From Sporosarcina sp. E16_8 (lineage in GTDB: Bacteria > Bacillota > Bacilli > Bacillales_A > Planococcaceae), in NCBI RefSeq assembly GCF_017347095.1, contig NZ_JADPRZ010000027.1:1-43846 (forward strand): DNA of 43,846 nt, given 5' to 3'. Positions 7,660-15,644 of this stretch are shown one piece after another. Position numbers and translations under genes: made by a program. The notes beneath the pieces are model-generated. The model worked only from the letters and a program-made list of their open reading frames with translations, searched no databases and had not been told where the DNA came from. Within the stretch, counting starts at the first letter, position 1. Each line of letters opens with the position of its first letter.

Positions 7660-8583
7660 TTAGTGTACATTCGATTCAATAATTCTCATTACGTTATCAA
7701 GCGTGATTCCAGTAAGTTCCGCTATTGCAGTCGGAGCTGTTTGCTTCATATGCATATTCAGTACAATTACCCTGTCACGTTCTGCTGTAGCCTCTTCCCT
7801 TCCCTTTTCAATTCCTCTTTCTATTCCTCTTTCTATTCCTCTTTCTATTCCTCTTTCCATCGCATCATATTCCCGCTGCATTTGGTCTTTCAACTGGATT
7901 TCTCGTGAGATGGCAATTGCGCGGGTTTTGGGATCTTGACTTAAACGTTGAATTTCTTCGAATGCTTCTTTCATTGTCGAGCTTTCCATCGCCAACGCCT
8001 CCTTTGTTTGTTTATCCCCTTTTAAAAATAACAACCATTTTTCAAGCGAGTCGGTATCTTGTATGTGCTGAATCCCTATCTTTGTTAATTCAAGCACATG
8101 AATCTCGGCATGGTCAGAAAAAACTGTTCCATCTTCCGGATCGATTAACTGAAACATACTATGAAAGTGGGCTTTCCGCAACATTTTAAAATTGGTAATC
8201 ACAATTTGAATTGCCTTGTTCAATAGGATATAGTCTTTACCACTTTCATCCTGACTTGCATACATTTTTGACCAATACATAAGCATACGTTCGGGAAATG
8301 CTTGATGACCTCTTACCTGTATTTCTACATTAATCTGTTCACCTTGATCTGTCATAACCCGAATGTCCATCACCGACATCTTATCGGCTGAATGAGTGAG
8401 TTCGAGATTGGGATCTGTCAATATTACTGAAGAAATAGTACCCCCTAAAATAGCATTTAAAAAATCTAACAGCAATTTATTATTCCGTCTATCACCAAAA
8501 AAACTTCTAAAGACAACATCATTGCGCATATCCAACAAGTCAACAGCATAGACATCGCCACGTTCACGAATAAGAGAAACCAC
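7660..8583 (-). CDS. Rpn/PD-(D/E)XK nuclease-transposase family protein
   Basis: A 307-residue member of the Rpn/PD-(D/E)XK nuclease 'transposase family' (TIGR01784-like). The core is clear: DMRNDVVFRSFFGD near the N-terminus, LDFLNAILGG, then the catalytic-type segment MDIRVMTDQGEQINVEIQVR and FPERMLMYWSKMYASQ. The C-terminus has a charged coil with four tandem IERG units encoded by exact or near-exact 12-bp repeats, then a helical tail. Start GTG 8583 with GGAAGTGAG upstream; an internal ATG at codon 19 is an alternative. Rpn proteins are linked to RecA-independent recombination, but a cellular role here is not established. Monocistronic. Confidence 0.85.
   Translation of the reverse strand: MVSLIRERGDVYAVDLLDMRNDVVFRSFFGDRRNNKLLLDFLNAILGGTISSVILTDPNLELTHSADKMSVMDIRVMTDQGEQINVEIQVRGHQAFPERMLMYWSKMYASQDESGKDYILLNKAIQIVITNFKMLRKAHFHSMFQLIDPEDGTVFSDHAEIHVLELTKIGIQHIQDTDSLEKWLLFLKGDKQTKEALAMESSTMKEAFEEIQRLSQDPKTRAIAISREIQLKDQMQREYDAMERGIERGIERGIERGIEKGREEATAERDRVIVLNMHMKQTAPTAIAELTGITLDNVMRIIESNVH
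7811..7858. repeat. Four 12-bp tandem repeats inside the nuclease gene
   Basis: Four copies of ATTCCTCTTTCT (the last ends CC) encode IERG repeats on the minus strand. Because the unit is a multiple of three, copy number can change without shifting the frame. Confidence 0.9.
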
Positions 8584-8670
8584 ACACTCACTTCCATTCG
8601 CTTTTCCTCATTATAAAACAAACGTTCTCATTACTCAAACATTTTAACTGAATATTACAACACGAAACAA

Positions 8671-8700
8671 AAAGACCCGCCATTTTTAGCAGATCCGTTT
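8671..8700 (-). terminator. Possible terminator of the arg operon
   Basis: On the minus strand GGATCTGC pairs imperfectly (with G-U pairs) with GGCGGGTC across an A-rich loop and is followed by TTTTTG. It lies about 65-95 nt after the argD stop. Confidence 0.45.
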
Positions 8701-8764
8701 GTATTACCCTCGGACAGAGGTCGATTGAATAGTGCTTCACTGAACACCTTAATTCAAAGGCCCA

Positions 8765-9916
8765 TTACATGATTACAACTTTTTTGGTGAGTAGAACGGC
8801 AGTAAGAATAACCACAGCTTGGTCGATTTCTTCATATGTAACAGTTAATGGTGGTAATAGTCGTATGACATTGGCTCCTGCTTGAACTAACAGCAAACCT
8901 GCTTGTTCCGCTTGTTGAATAAATGGTAGAATCTCCTCTTCGCATTCAATCCCCAGCAACAGGCCCGCTCCGCGAATAGTGAATTGGTCTTGCGGCAATA
9001 ATGTCTGCAGTTTTTCAATCAAGTAAGTCGATTTATCTTCAACTTCTTGCAAGAACTTTTTCTTAAATACAATATCAACAACTTTTTGTGCGACTGCAAC
9101 AGCTAACGGGTTGCCCCCGAATGTCGTACCATGAGTACCCGGTCCGAATGAAGGAAAAAGCTCACTTGATCCGAGCATAGCACCAATCGGGAAGCCTCCA
9201 CCTAATCCTTTAGCGAGTGTAATGATATCTGGCTCAAGGTTTGTCTGCTCATAGGCATAACGCGTTCCCGTACGTCCAATGCCTGTTTGAACTTCATCGA
9301 CAATGAGTAAAATCCCTTTTGACTTACAGATAGCTGTTATTTTTTGTGCAAAGTTTGAGTCAATTTGGTGGACGCCGCCCTCTCCTTGAATGACTTCTAG
9401 CATAATTGCAGCTACATCACCGTCAATCGCAGCTTCCAATTGTTGTTCGTCATTGTAGGGGATGATACGAAATGTTTCCAGCAGTGGCCCAAACCCTTCG
9501 CGAACCTTGGCTTGCCCAGTCGCAGACATGGCGCCAAATGTCCGTCCATGAAAGGATTGTTCAAATGTAATGATGACATTTTTCTGTGTATGTTTTCGTG
9601 CTAATTTAATTGCTGCCTCATTTGCTTCAGCACCACTGTTACAAAAAAAGGCGTGGCTGAAAGGCGTTTCTTCCACAAGCTTTGCAGCTAACAGTTCCTG
9701 CTCCGGACTTTCAAATAAGTTTGAGACATGCCATAGTTTTTCACTTTGCTGTTTGACTGCTTCAACGAGCGCTGGATGTGCATGACCAAGACTGACGACC
9801 GCAATACCACTTATGAAGTCTAGGTACTCTTTTCCCTTGTCATCCGTCACGATCGTACCACGCCCTTTTACCAGATGGACTGAACGACGTGCGTAATTTT
9901 GAAATAGCGTAGTCAA
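8765..9916 (-). CDS. argD: Acetylornithine aminotransferase
   Basis: A class-III PLP-dependent aminotransferase of 383 residues that converts N-acetylglutamate semialdehyde to N-acetylornithine in arginine synthesis. Visible motifs are the cofactor-binding SGAEANEAAIKLAR, SFHGRT, LIVDEVQTGIGRTG and the Schiff-base lysine K236 in TLAKGLGGGFPIGA. Start TTG 9916 with AGGGAGG upstream; its first bases overlap the argB stop (TTGA), so it is translationally coupled as the fourth gene of argCJBD. The terminal 12 residues look unremarkable. A role in lysine synthesis as succinyl-DAP aminotransferase is possible for the family but not indicated. Confidence 0.95.
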   Translation of the reverse strand: MTTLFQNYARRSVHLVKGRGTIVTDDKGKEYLDFISGIAVVSLGHAHPALVEAVKQQSEKLWHVSNLFESPEQELLAAKLVEETPFSHAFFCNSGAEANEAAIKLARKHTQKNVIITFEQSFHGRTFGAMSATGQAKVREGFGPLLETFRIIPYNDEQQLEAAIDGDVAAIMLEVIQGEGGVHQIDSNFAQKITAICKSKGILLIVDEVQTGIGRTGTRYAYEQTNLEPDIITLAKGLGGGFPIGAMLGSSELFPSFGPGTHGTTFGGNPLAVAVAQKVVDIVFKKKFLQEVEDKSTYLIEKLQTLLPQDQFTIRGAGLLLGIECEEEILPFIQQAEQAGLLLVQAGANVIRLLPPLTVTYEEIDQAVVILTAVLLTKKVVIM

Positions 9917-10692
9917 ATGAAGACCTCCCTGTATTTAACTGTAGTTCCTTCTAATTGCTGTCCGACAATTTGGACTGACGGAATGCCAGCACCTAAACAG
10001 TCGAGTGCGGCTTTGACTTTTGGCAACATGCCTCCGTAAATTTCACCTGTTTCAATCCACTGGACAATTTCTATTGGTGAAGCCGTTTGTTGAACACTTC
10101 CTTCTATTTGAATGCCCGGAGTATCCGTCACAAGAAGTAGGCTGTCTGCATGGATCGCCAGGGCAATCTTACTTGCAACTGTATCCGCATTGATGTTAAG
10201 GGGTGCTCCATCTTCTGTTGCACCGATACACGAAATAACTGGTACAAGTCCATCTTCAAGAAGTAATTCTACTAATTCGGTGCGGACGCCCTGGATTTCT
10301 CCAACGGAGCCGTACAGTTTTTCATCCAACAGCGTGCAGGTAAGCAATTGCCCGTCATATCCGCTAAGGCCTATCGCATTGATGCCACCTTTATTTAATT
10401 GATGGACGAGGGCTGGATTCACTTGACCTATTAATGTCGATTGAACAATCCCCACCGCAGCTTTCGAAGTCACCCGAATACCGTTCACTACGCTCGATGA
10501 CACGTTGTTTCTAGCAAGTTCTTTATTAATAAAAGGTCCACCTCCATGAACAAGTACTACATCATGACCGGTTTCTTTCAGTTGTATGACATTCGTGAAA
10601 AAACCTTCATTCAGCCCTTCTAGCATACTTCCACCAAGCTTAATAACCATTCGTTTACGAGCGATATGTTGCGTTGATTTGGACATAGTCAT
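9913..10692 (-). CDS. argB: Acetylglutamate kinase
   Basis: Amino-acid kinase family enzyme of 259 residues that phosphorylates N-acetylglutamate, the second step of the acetyl cycle. Motifs: VIKLGGSML (phosphate loop), VLVHGGGPFINKEL (glycine-rich), NINADTVASKIA and the C-terminal GGMLPKVKAALDCLGAGIPSV. I keep ATG 10692, which overlaps the 3' end of argJ by 38 nt and has GGGGTG about 11 nt upstream. ATG 10686 is equivalent, while the conserved core begins only at about residue 16. Third gene of argCJBD. Whether it is feedback-inhibited by arginine cannot be seen; it lacks the long N-terminal helix of the arginine-sensitive hexameric form. Confidence 0.95.
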   Translation of the reverse strand: MTMSKSTQHIARKRMVIKLGGSMLEGLNEGFFTNVIQLKETGHDVVLVHGGGPFINKELARNNVSSSVVNGIRVTSKAAVGIVQSTLIGQVNPALVHQLNKGGINAIGLSGYDGQLLTCTLLDEKLYGSVGEIQGVRTELVELLLEDGLVPVISCIGATEDGAPLNINADTVASKIALAIHADSLLLVTDTPGIQIEGSVQQTASPIEIVQWIETGEIYGGMLPKVKAALDCLGAGIPSVQIVGQQLEGTTVKYREVFI

Positions 10693-11881
10693 ATGTTAAA
10701 TCGCACCCCCACGCTACTCCCTGACCATTTCCCTGATGAAGATCGACAGTGATTTTCACTTCTGGTTGTTTCAAATAAATCAACAGCTCCGCTTCCGAAA
10801 ATGGGACAGGCTCCCCGTTTTCAACAACAATTGTTGTTCCAATCTTTATCTTGATGGCATCCGGATCCAATGTAGCCCCACTATAACCGACAGCAGCGAT
10901 AATTCTTCCCCAGTTGGCGTCACAGCCAAAGATAGCTGTTTTTACAAGTGGTGAACCAACCACTGTTTTGGCAATCTTACGTGCTTCGACATCCGTAATC
11001 GCTCCTGATACTTCAACTTCAATAAGCTTCGTCGCGCCTTCCCCGTCTTTCGCAATCATTTTCGCAAGGTCTTGAGAAACAGCGTGTAATGCTTCCGTGA
11101 ATTGTTCCCAGTCCGGATGTGCCGGTGTCAACGAATTATTGCCTGCCATCCCGTTTGCCATTACAAGCACCATATCATTTGTAGATGTATCACCATCCAC
11201 CGTAATCGAGTTAAACGTCAAATCTGTCACTGTTTTGAGAGCAGCTTGCAGATGAATTGATTCGATTTTTGCATCTGTTGTTATGAAACCGAGCATTGTT
11301 GCCATATTCGGATCAATCATTCCCGATCCCTTTGCAGTTCCAGCGATAGTGATTTTTTTGCCATCAATCACCGTGCTGTATGCTGTATTTTTTGTTACGG
11401 TATCTGTTGTTAAAATGGCTTGAGAAAATAGAATCGAACCTTCTAATTCAGAACATGGTTCAAGTTTCTGAATGCCCTTAACAATTGGATCCATTTTCAT
11501 CATTTCTCCAATAATCCCAGTCGATGCGACACCGACCAAATCAGGTGCAATCCCAAGTTTTTCAGCCGCTTTTAGTTGCATAAGGCGTGCATCTTTCAAT
11601 CCTTGCTTCCCTGTACAAGCATTTGCATTTCCCGAATTAACAATGATTGCCTGCATTTTCCCCGTCTGGTGCATTGCTTCTTTTGTGACAATTAGTGGCG
11701 CAGCCTGAATTGCATTCGTTGTAAACACACCTGCAACATTTGCTGGTACTTCACTAACGAGAAGTGCCAAATCATTTTTCTTATGTTTAATCCCACAATG
11801 CATTCCTGTAGCTTTGAAACCAATTGGGGACGCGATGTTATTTCCCGATACACGCTTCAGAGCTAAAACTGTTGTCGTCAT
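10655..11881 (-). CDS. argJ: Bifunctional ornithine acetyltransferase / N-acetylglutamate synthase
   Basis: ArgJ of 408 residues transfers the acetyl group from N-acetylornithine to glutamate, recycling it; bifunctional forms also use acetyl-CoA. The self-cleavage site is evident: KGSGMIDPNMATMLGF, where cleavage before T195 yields alpha and beta chains and exposes the nucleophilic Thr. GCDANWGRIIAAVGYSG near the C-terminal part is another hallmark. Start ATG 11881 with TTAGGGGGAG upstream. It lies 15 nt downstream of argC and overlaps argB. The presence of argJ, and no argA or argE nearby, points to the cyclic pathway. Confidence 0.96.
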   Translation of the reverse strand: MTTTVLALKRVSGNNIASPIGFKATGMHCGIKHKKNDLALLVSEVPANVAGVFTTNAIQAAPLIVTKEAMHQTGKMQAIIVNSGNANACTGKQGLKDARLMQLKAAEKLGIAPDLVGVASTGIIGEMMKMDPIVKGIQKLEPCSELEGSILFSQAILTTDTVTKNTAYSTVIDGKKITIAGTAKGSGMIDPNMATMLGFITTDAKIESIHLQAALKTVTDLTFNSITVDGDTSTNDMVLVMANGMAGNNSLTPAHPDWEQFTEALHAVSQDLAKMIAKDGEGATKLIEVEVSGAITDVEARKIAKTVVGSPLVKTAIFGCDANWGRIIAAVGYSGATLDPDAIKIKIGTTIVVENGEPVPFSEAELLIYLKQPEVKITVDLHQGNGQGVAWGCDLTYDYVQINATYRS

Positions 11882-11896
11882 AATACTCCCCCTAAG

Positions 11897-12931
11897 TTAG
11901 ATGAATGCCGGGACAAGTGATAGGCCGGTTATTTCCTCGAAACCACATTGTACGTTCATATTTTGAATGGCTTGCCCTGCTGCCCCTTTGACTAAGTTGT
12001 CAATGACAGAAACGATTGTTGCCCGATTCGTTCGCGGGTCAACTTTTACGAGTAAATCACAATAGTTTGAGCCGTATACTTGATTGGTACCGAACTTATC
12101 TTTTTCCTGCATAACACGGACAAATGGATGATTAGCATATGTTTCTTTCAGACAATCAATGAGGTGAGCTTCCGACACCCCATCCACTACTGGTGCATAA
12201 CTTGTCGCTAGAATTCCTCTTGTCATAGGCACGAGATGCGTACTAAATGTGATAGGTGGAATTTCTTTTGCAAAGTTTGCAAAGGCTTGCTCAATTTCTG
12301 GAATATGCTGATGCTGATTTAATTTATAGATGGCTATATTTTCATTCGTTTCGCTGAAATGTGTCATTTGACTTGGCTGATTGCCAGCACCAGATACGCC
12401 GCTTTTTGCATCGATAATTAACTGGCTCGCATCGATTGCATTTTCTTTCAATAATGGTAATAACGACAACAGAACCGCCGTTGGGTAACAACCTGGATTG
12501 GCAATTAACTGCGCTTGCCGGATTGCATCATAATTCCATTCAGTCAATCCGTATACACTCTGCTCAACAGCTAAAGCCGGTGCAGGTTCTTTTTTATACC
12601 ACTGTTTATATAGAGACAGATCTTTTAAACGGAAATCTCCTGACAAATCGATAAGCTTTGGTCCTTTTCCGATTAACGGCGGAAGCAATGTACTCGCTAC
12701 GCCAGCAGGAGCACTTGAAAATACGACATCGAATTCTGCTAATCTTTCTAGCTCTATTTTTTGAAGTGGCTGTTCGACTATATTCATAAGATGTGAATAC
12801 TTATGCGAGAACACTGTTCCCTCTTCGGAAGATGTGAATAATTCAATTTGCTCTACTTCTGGGTGGTTGTGCAGTAGCCGGATGAGCTCAAGTCCACCGT
12901 ATCCTGATGCGCCAATGATTCCTACTTTCAT
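11897..12931 (-). CDS. argC: N-acetyl-gamma-glutamyl-phosphate reductase
   Basis: NADPH-dependent reductase of 344 residues for the third arginine step. The N-terminal Rossmann motif is VGIIGASGYGGLELIRLL; the catalytic cysteine is C148 in ANPGCYPTAVLLSL; other family features include SGVSGAG and HQHIPEIEQ. I place the start at ATG 12931 because AGGGGTG lies 6 nt upstream; an in-frame GTG at 12940 overlaps that ribosome site. It is the first gene of argCJBD and is preceded by a good sigma-A promoter. Probably controlled by the arginine repressor AhrC/ArgR, although the ARG-box candidates are imperfect. Confidence 0.96.
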   Translation of the reverse strand: MKVGIIGASGYGGLELIRLLHNHPEVEQIELFTSSEEGTVFSHKYSHLMNIVEQPLQKIELERLAEFDVVFSSAPAGVASTLLPPLIGKGPKLIDLSGDFRLKDLSLYKQWYKKEPAPALAVEQSVYGLTEWNYDAIRQAQLIANPGCYPTAVLLSLLPLLKENAIDASQLIIDAKSGVSGAGNQPSQMTHFSETNENIAIYKLNQHQHIPEIEQAFANFAKEIPPITFSTHLVPMTRGILATSYAPVVDGVSEAHLIDCLKETYANHPFVRVMQEKDKFGTNQVYGSNYCDLLVKVDPRTNRATIVSVIDNLVKGAAGQAIQNMNVQCGFEEITGLSLVPAFI

Positions 12932-12961
12932 TACAATCACCCCTGTTTATAAGTTACCCTT

Positions 12962-12990
12962 AGTATATGTATGCATAATTATAAAGTCAA
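12962..12990 (-). promoter_or_regulatory. Sigma-A promoter of argCJBD
   Basis: On the minus strand TTGACT (12985-12990), a 17-bp spacer and TATACT (12962-12967), about 30 nt upstream of the argC start. Confidence 0.75.
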
Positions 12991-13022
12991 CTGTATTTTT
13001 ACTTATTTTCAAACTATGTGTT

Positions 13023-13066
13023 TTTGAATACGTTTTCATTTATATGTAATGGCTATTCACAACTTC
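13023..13066. promoter_or_regulatory. Candidate ARG boxes and a cre-like site between argC and fabI
   Basis: TTTGAATACGTTTTCATT (13023-13040) matches the ARG-box pattern TNTGAATWWWWATTCANW except for three positions. The same bases (13024-13040) match the cre consensus with one mismatch. A second weak ARG-like half site (TGTGAAT on the minus strand) lies at about 13049-13066. These lie upstream of both divergent promoters. Confidence 0.35.
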
Positions 13067-13085
13067 TGAACAAATGTGCTATAAT
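13056..13085 (+). promoter_or_regulatory. Sigma-A promoter of fabI
   Basis: TTCACA (13056-13061), an 18-bp spacer and a perfect TATAAT (13080-13085). The FapR-like operator begins 4 bp downstream. Confidence 0.7.
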
Positions 13086-13088
13086 TCC

Positions 13089-13108
13089 TTTAGCATCTGG
13101 TACTAATA
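13089..13108 (+). promoter_or_regulatory. FapR operator before fabI
   Basis: TTTAGCATCTGGTACTAATA resembles the FapR box (dyad of TTAGTA and TACTAA around a CT-rich centre) with two mismatches in the left half. It lies immediately downstream of the -10, as in Bacillus subtilis fap genes. FapR releases DNA on binding malonyl-CoA, so fabI would be induced when fatty-acid precursors accumulate. Confidence 0.7.
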
Positions 13109-13148
13109 ATAGGTATATACAATTTCATTACCTACTCAGGAGGTTACT

Positions 13149-13928
13149 ATGGAGGATTTACTTAAAATTAAAGGTAAAAACATTGTTGTAATGGGCGTTG
13201 CAAATGAACGAAGTATTGCTTGGGGCGTCGCAAAAACACTTTTTGCAGTCGGTGCAAATGTTATTTTCACATACAGGAAAGAACGTTCACTCGCTAAACT
13301 TGAGAAGTTGTTAAGCACGGCCGGTTTTGAAGCAAAATTGATTGTGCAATGTGATGTAAATGAAGATGAAAGTATCCATAATGCATTCGGGGCAATTGGC
13401 GCTGCAGTGGGTACAATTCACGGAGTTGTCCATTCACTTGCTTTTGCGCATGCAGAAGATCTGAAAAACGACTTCGTTGAGACTACGAGAAGTGGCTACG
13501 CATTTGCGCAGGATACAAGTTCTTATTCGCTTATTGCAACTGCTAGAGAAGCCCGTCCATTCATGACAGACGGCGGTTCGATCGTAACAATGAGTTATTT
13601 AGGCGCGCAACGTGTGCTTGATGGCTATAACGTGATGGGTGTTGCAAAAGCGGCGCTTGAAGCATCTGTGAAATACTTGGCGTTTGATTTGGGGAAAGAA
13701 AATATCCGTGTCAACGCGATCTCAGCTGGTGCGATTCGTACACTGTCTGCAAAAGGCATAGCTTCCTTCAATACGATTTTGGCTCAAATTGAAGAAAATG
13801 CTCCATTAAGACGCAACGTAACACAAGAAGAAGTAGCGGACATGACACTTGTTACGTTGAGCAATCTATCACGCGGCGTAACTGGTGAAATTATTTATGT
13901 AGATGCTGGCTATAATATAATGGGTTGA
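13149..13928 (+). CDS. fabI: Enoyl-[acyl-carrier-protein] reductase
   Basis: A 259-residue short-chain dehydrogenase/reductase of the FabI type; it reduces trans-2-enoyl-ACP, the last step of each fatty-acid elongation cycle. The N-terminal GVANERSIAWGVAKTL is the FabI cofactor loop. The catalytic pair is Y160 and K167 in GYNVMGVAKAALE, with the conserved Y150 in TMSYLGAQ, giving the Y-x6-K spacing specific to enoyl reductases. The C-terminal SRGVTGEIIYVDAGYNIMG is typical. Start ATG 13149 with CAGGAGG upstream. Monocistronic, driven by its own promoter with a FapR-like operator. Divergent from argC. Confidence 0.96.
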   Translation: MEDLLKIKGKNIVVMGVANERSIAWGVAKTLFAVGANVIFTYRKERSLAKLEKLLSTAGFEAKLIVQCDVNEDESIHNAFGAIGAAVGTIHGVVHSLAFAHAEDLKNDFVETTRSGYAFAQDTSSYSLIATAREARPFMTDGGSIVTMSYLGAQRVLDGYNVMGVAKAALEASVKYLAFDLGKENIRVNAISAGAIRTLSAKGIASFNTILAQIEENAPLRRNVTQEEVADMTLVTLSNLSRGVTGEIIYVDAGYNIMG

Positions 13929-13937
13929 GAAAAGTGT

Positions 13938-14045
13938 AATGCGCCTTTTAGCCCCGACAAGCGCTGGAAGGCTTGAAGATAAAGGAAGTCTTTGCCTTTT
14001 CGGCAAGACTGAAGCGACTCGAGGGGCTGGCGCTTGGAGCCTAGA
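13938..14045 (+). repeat. Dispersed intergenic repeat, copy 1
   Basis: About 108 bp of GC-rich, internally paired sequence: AGCCCCGACAAGCGCTGG at one end and AGGGGCTGGCGCTTGGAGCC at the other, then TAGAC. A diverged relative ending AGGGGCTAGTTGCTGAAGTC then TAGAC follows the CDF gene. Such Bacillales repeats are usually non-coding RNA-like hairpins of unknown role. It makes up part of the gap between fabI and argH. Confidence 0.55.
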
Positions 14046-14090
14046 CACTGTTCCGTATCAGAAAACCTTTACTTTCTAATCTTATGAACA

Positions 14091-14136
14091 AAAACAGCTT
14101 GAAAGGATAAATTTGTCCTTTCAAGCTGTTTTTTTG
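14091..14136 (+). terminator. Terminator downstream of fabI
   Basis: AAACAGCTTGAAAGGA and TCCTTTCAAGCTGTTT form a perfect 16-bp stem with an 8-nt loop, followed by T7. Confidence 0.88.
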
Positions 14137-14175
14137 TTAGGAGGTGGAGATCGTTAGCATTTATACCGGCTAACG

Positions 14176-14275
14176 AGCATATAACACGACAACCAATCAT
14201 ATAACACGACAACCGATCATATAACACGATAACCAATCATATATCACGACTACCGATCATATAACACCACTAAAC
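14176..14275. repeat. Five contiguous 20-bp direct repeats
   Basis: Five head-to-tail units with consensus ATCATATAACACGACAACCG start at 14176, 14196, 14216, 14236 and 14256, exactly 20 bp apart, with one to six substitutions each. The unit length is not a multiple of three, there is no ribosome site, and there are no spacers, so this is neither coding nor CRISPR. Two near-helical-turn spacing is compatible with cooperative protein binding, but no binding protein is known. Confidence 0.9.
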
Positions 14276-14278
14276 AGT

Positions 14279-14312
14279 AAAAAAAGGACTGTCCTCAATC
14301 AGACAGCCCCTC
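14279..14312 (-). terminator. argH terminator
   Basis: On the minus strand GGGCTGTC pairs with GACAGTCC (one mismatch) and is followed by TTTTTT. It starts 4 nt after the argH stop. Confidence 0.8.
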
Positions 14313-14315
14313 CCT

Positions 14316-15644
14316 TTATTTCCCCACTTGTTTCATCAAGTGCTTATTCCCTTTTGTAATGATATTTTCATAATCAATATAATCATATATATCATCCGTA
14401 ATTTGCTCGCTAAACTTAGCCAACTCTTCAACCGTCAAATCTTCAATTGCTTTCTTTTGCTGTTCACAGTATATGATCAGTTTGCCAACGATTTCGTGCG
14501 CATCACGAAATGCTGTCCCTTTTCCTACTAAATAATCGGCAACTTCTGTTGCGTTGAGGAAGCCTGCTTTGATCGCTGCTTTCATATTATCCGCATTGAC
14601 ATGCAGCGTATCAATCATTTTTGACATGATTTCGAGACAGTCCATCACGGTATCAAGTGCATCGAAAAATTGTTCTTTATCTTCCTGCATGTCTTTATTA
14701 TAAGTAAGAGGCAGACCTTTCAACGTCGTCAACAACGAAAAGAGTGAGCCGTAGACGCGTCCCGTTTTCCCACGAATTAATTCCGCAGCATCAGGATTTT
14801 TCTTTTGCGGCATAATGCTACTTCCCGTTGAATAAGCATCTGCCATATCAATGAATTTGAATTCTTGGCTGCTCCATAAAATAAGTTCTTCACTCAATCG
14901 GCTCAAATGCATCATAACAATTGAGAAATCCGACATCAATTCAAGTAAATAATCGCGATCACTAACGCCATCTAGGAAATTATCCACAGGTTTTGCAAAA
15001 CCTAATAACGCAGTCGTTACGTCACGGTCGATGTTATGCGTTGTACCTGCAAGCGCTCCGCAGCCTAATGGGTTTTCATCCAAAATTTCAATTGCATTGC
15101 CTACACGCTTTTTATCCCTTTTGAACATTTGAGCATAAGCCCCTAAATGATGACTGAACGTTACGACTTGCGCACGTTGCAAATGTGTATAACCAGGCAT
15201 GATTACGTTGTTGGCCGCCCCTTTAGTATTCAGTGAATCGATAAGCATTTGAAGGCTGTCCATCACTTGCGCCGCCTTGCCTTTTGCATACAAGCGCATG
15301 TCTACAGCGACTTGATCATTTCTGCTGCGTGCTGTATGTAGTTTCTTTCCTGTATCTCCAATGCGCTCAGTCAAATGCATTTCTACGAAAGAGTGGATAT
15401 CCTCGTAATTGCCTTCAATTTTTATCGCACCCGTCTCAATATCATTCAAAATGGTTTCGAGCCCGCCTACAAGCAGTTCGCCTTCTTCTGGTGTCAATAA
15501 ATCACAGTGTACCAGCATCGTAACATGCGCTAAGCTTCCTGCAATATCCTCTTTATACAATCTATGATCCACAGGTAATGATGTATTAAATTGCTCCATT
15601 ATTTCATCTGCACGACTTGTAAAACGTCCGCCCCAAAGTTTCAT
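14316..15644 (-). CDS. argH: Argininosuccinate lyase
   Basis: Fumarase/aspartase superfamily enzyme of 442 residues that splits argininosuccinate to arginine and fumarate. MKLWGGRFTSRADEIMEQFN is the typical N-terminus, TARSRNDQVAVDMRLY is the substrate loop, YTHLQRAQ follows, and the family signature GSSIMPQKKNPD contains the catalytic serine loop. Start ATG 15644 directly follows the stop of the antiporter gene (TAAATG), with AAAGGAGTG inside the antiporter's last codons, so translation is coupled. argG, which usually precedes argH, is not in this window. The downstream terminator closes the two-gene unit. Confidence 0.96.
   Translation of the reverse strand: MKLWGGRFTSRADEIMEQFNTSLPVDHRLYKEDIAGSLAHVTMLVHCDLLTPEEGELLVGGLETILNDIETGAIKIEGNYEDIHSFVEMHLTERIGDTGKKLHTARSRNDQVAVDMRLYAKGKAAQVMDSLQMLIDSLNTKGAANNVIMPGYTHLQRAQVVTFSHHLGAYAQMFKRDKKRVGNAIEILDENPLGCGALAGTTHNIDRDVTTALLGFAKPVDNFLDGVSDRDYLLELMSDFSIVMMHLSRLSEELILWSSQEFKFIDMADAYSTGSSIMPQKKNPDAAELIRGKTGRVYGSLFSLLTTLKGLPLTYNKDMQEDKEQFFDALDTVMDCLEIMSKMIDTLHVNADNMKAAIKAGFLNATEVADYLVGKGTAFRDAHEIVGKLIIYCEQQKKAIEDLTVEELAKFSEQITDDIYDYIDYENIITKGNKHLMKQVGK

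Noticed and set aside
7600..7908. A plus-strand frame rich in Ser/Phe/Tyr repeats
   Set aside because: It is the antisense shadow of the 12-bp repeats in the nuclease gene.
12966..12984. ARG box overlapping the argC promoter
   Set aside because: Only about 11 of 17 specified positions match; no better than other AT-rich spots.
14176..14275. Five direct repeats as a CRISPR array
   Set aside because: The units are contiguous with no spacers and no cas genes are present.
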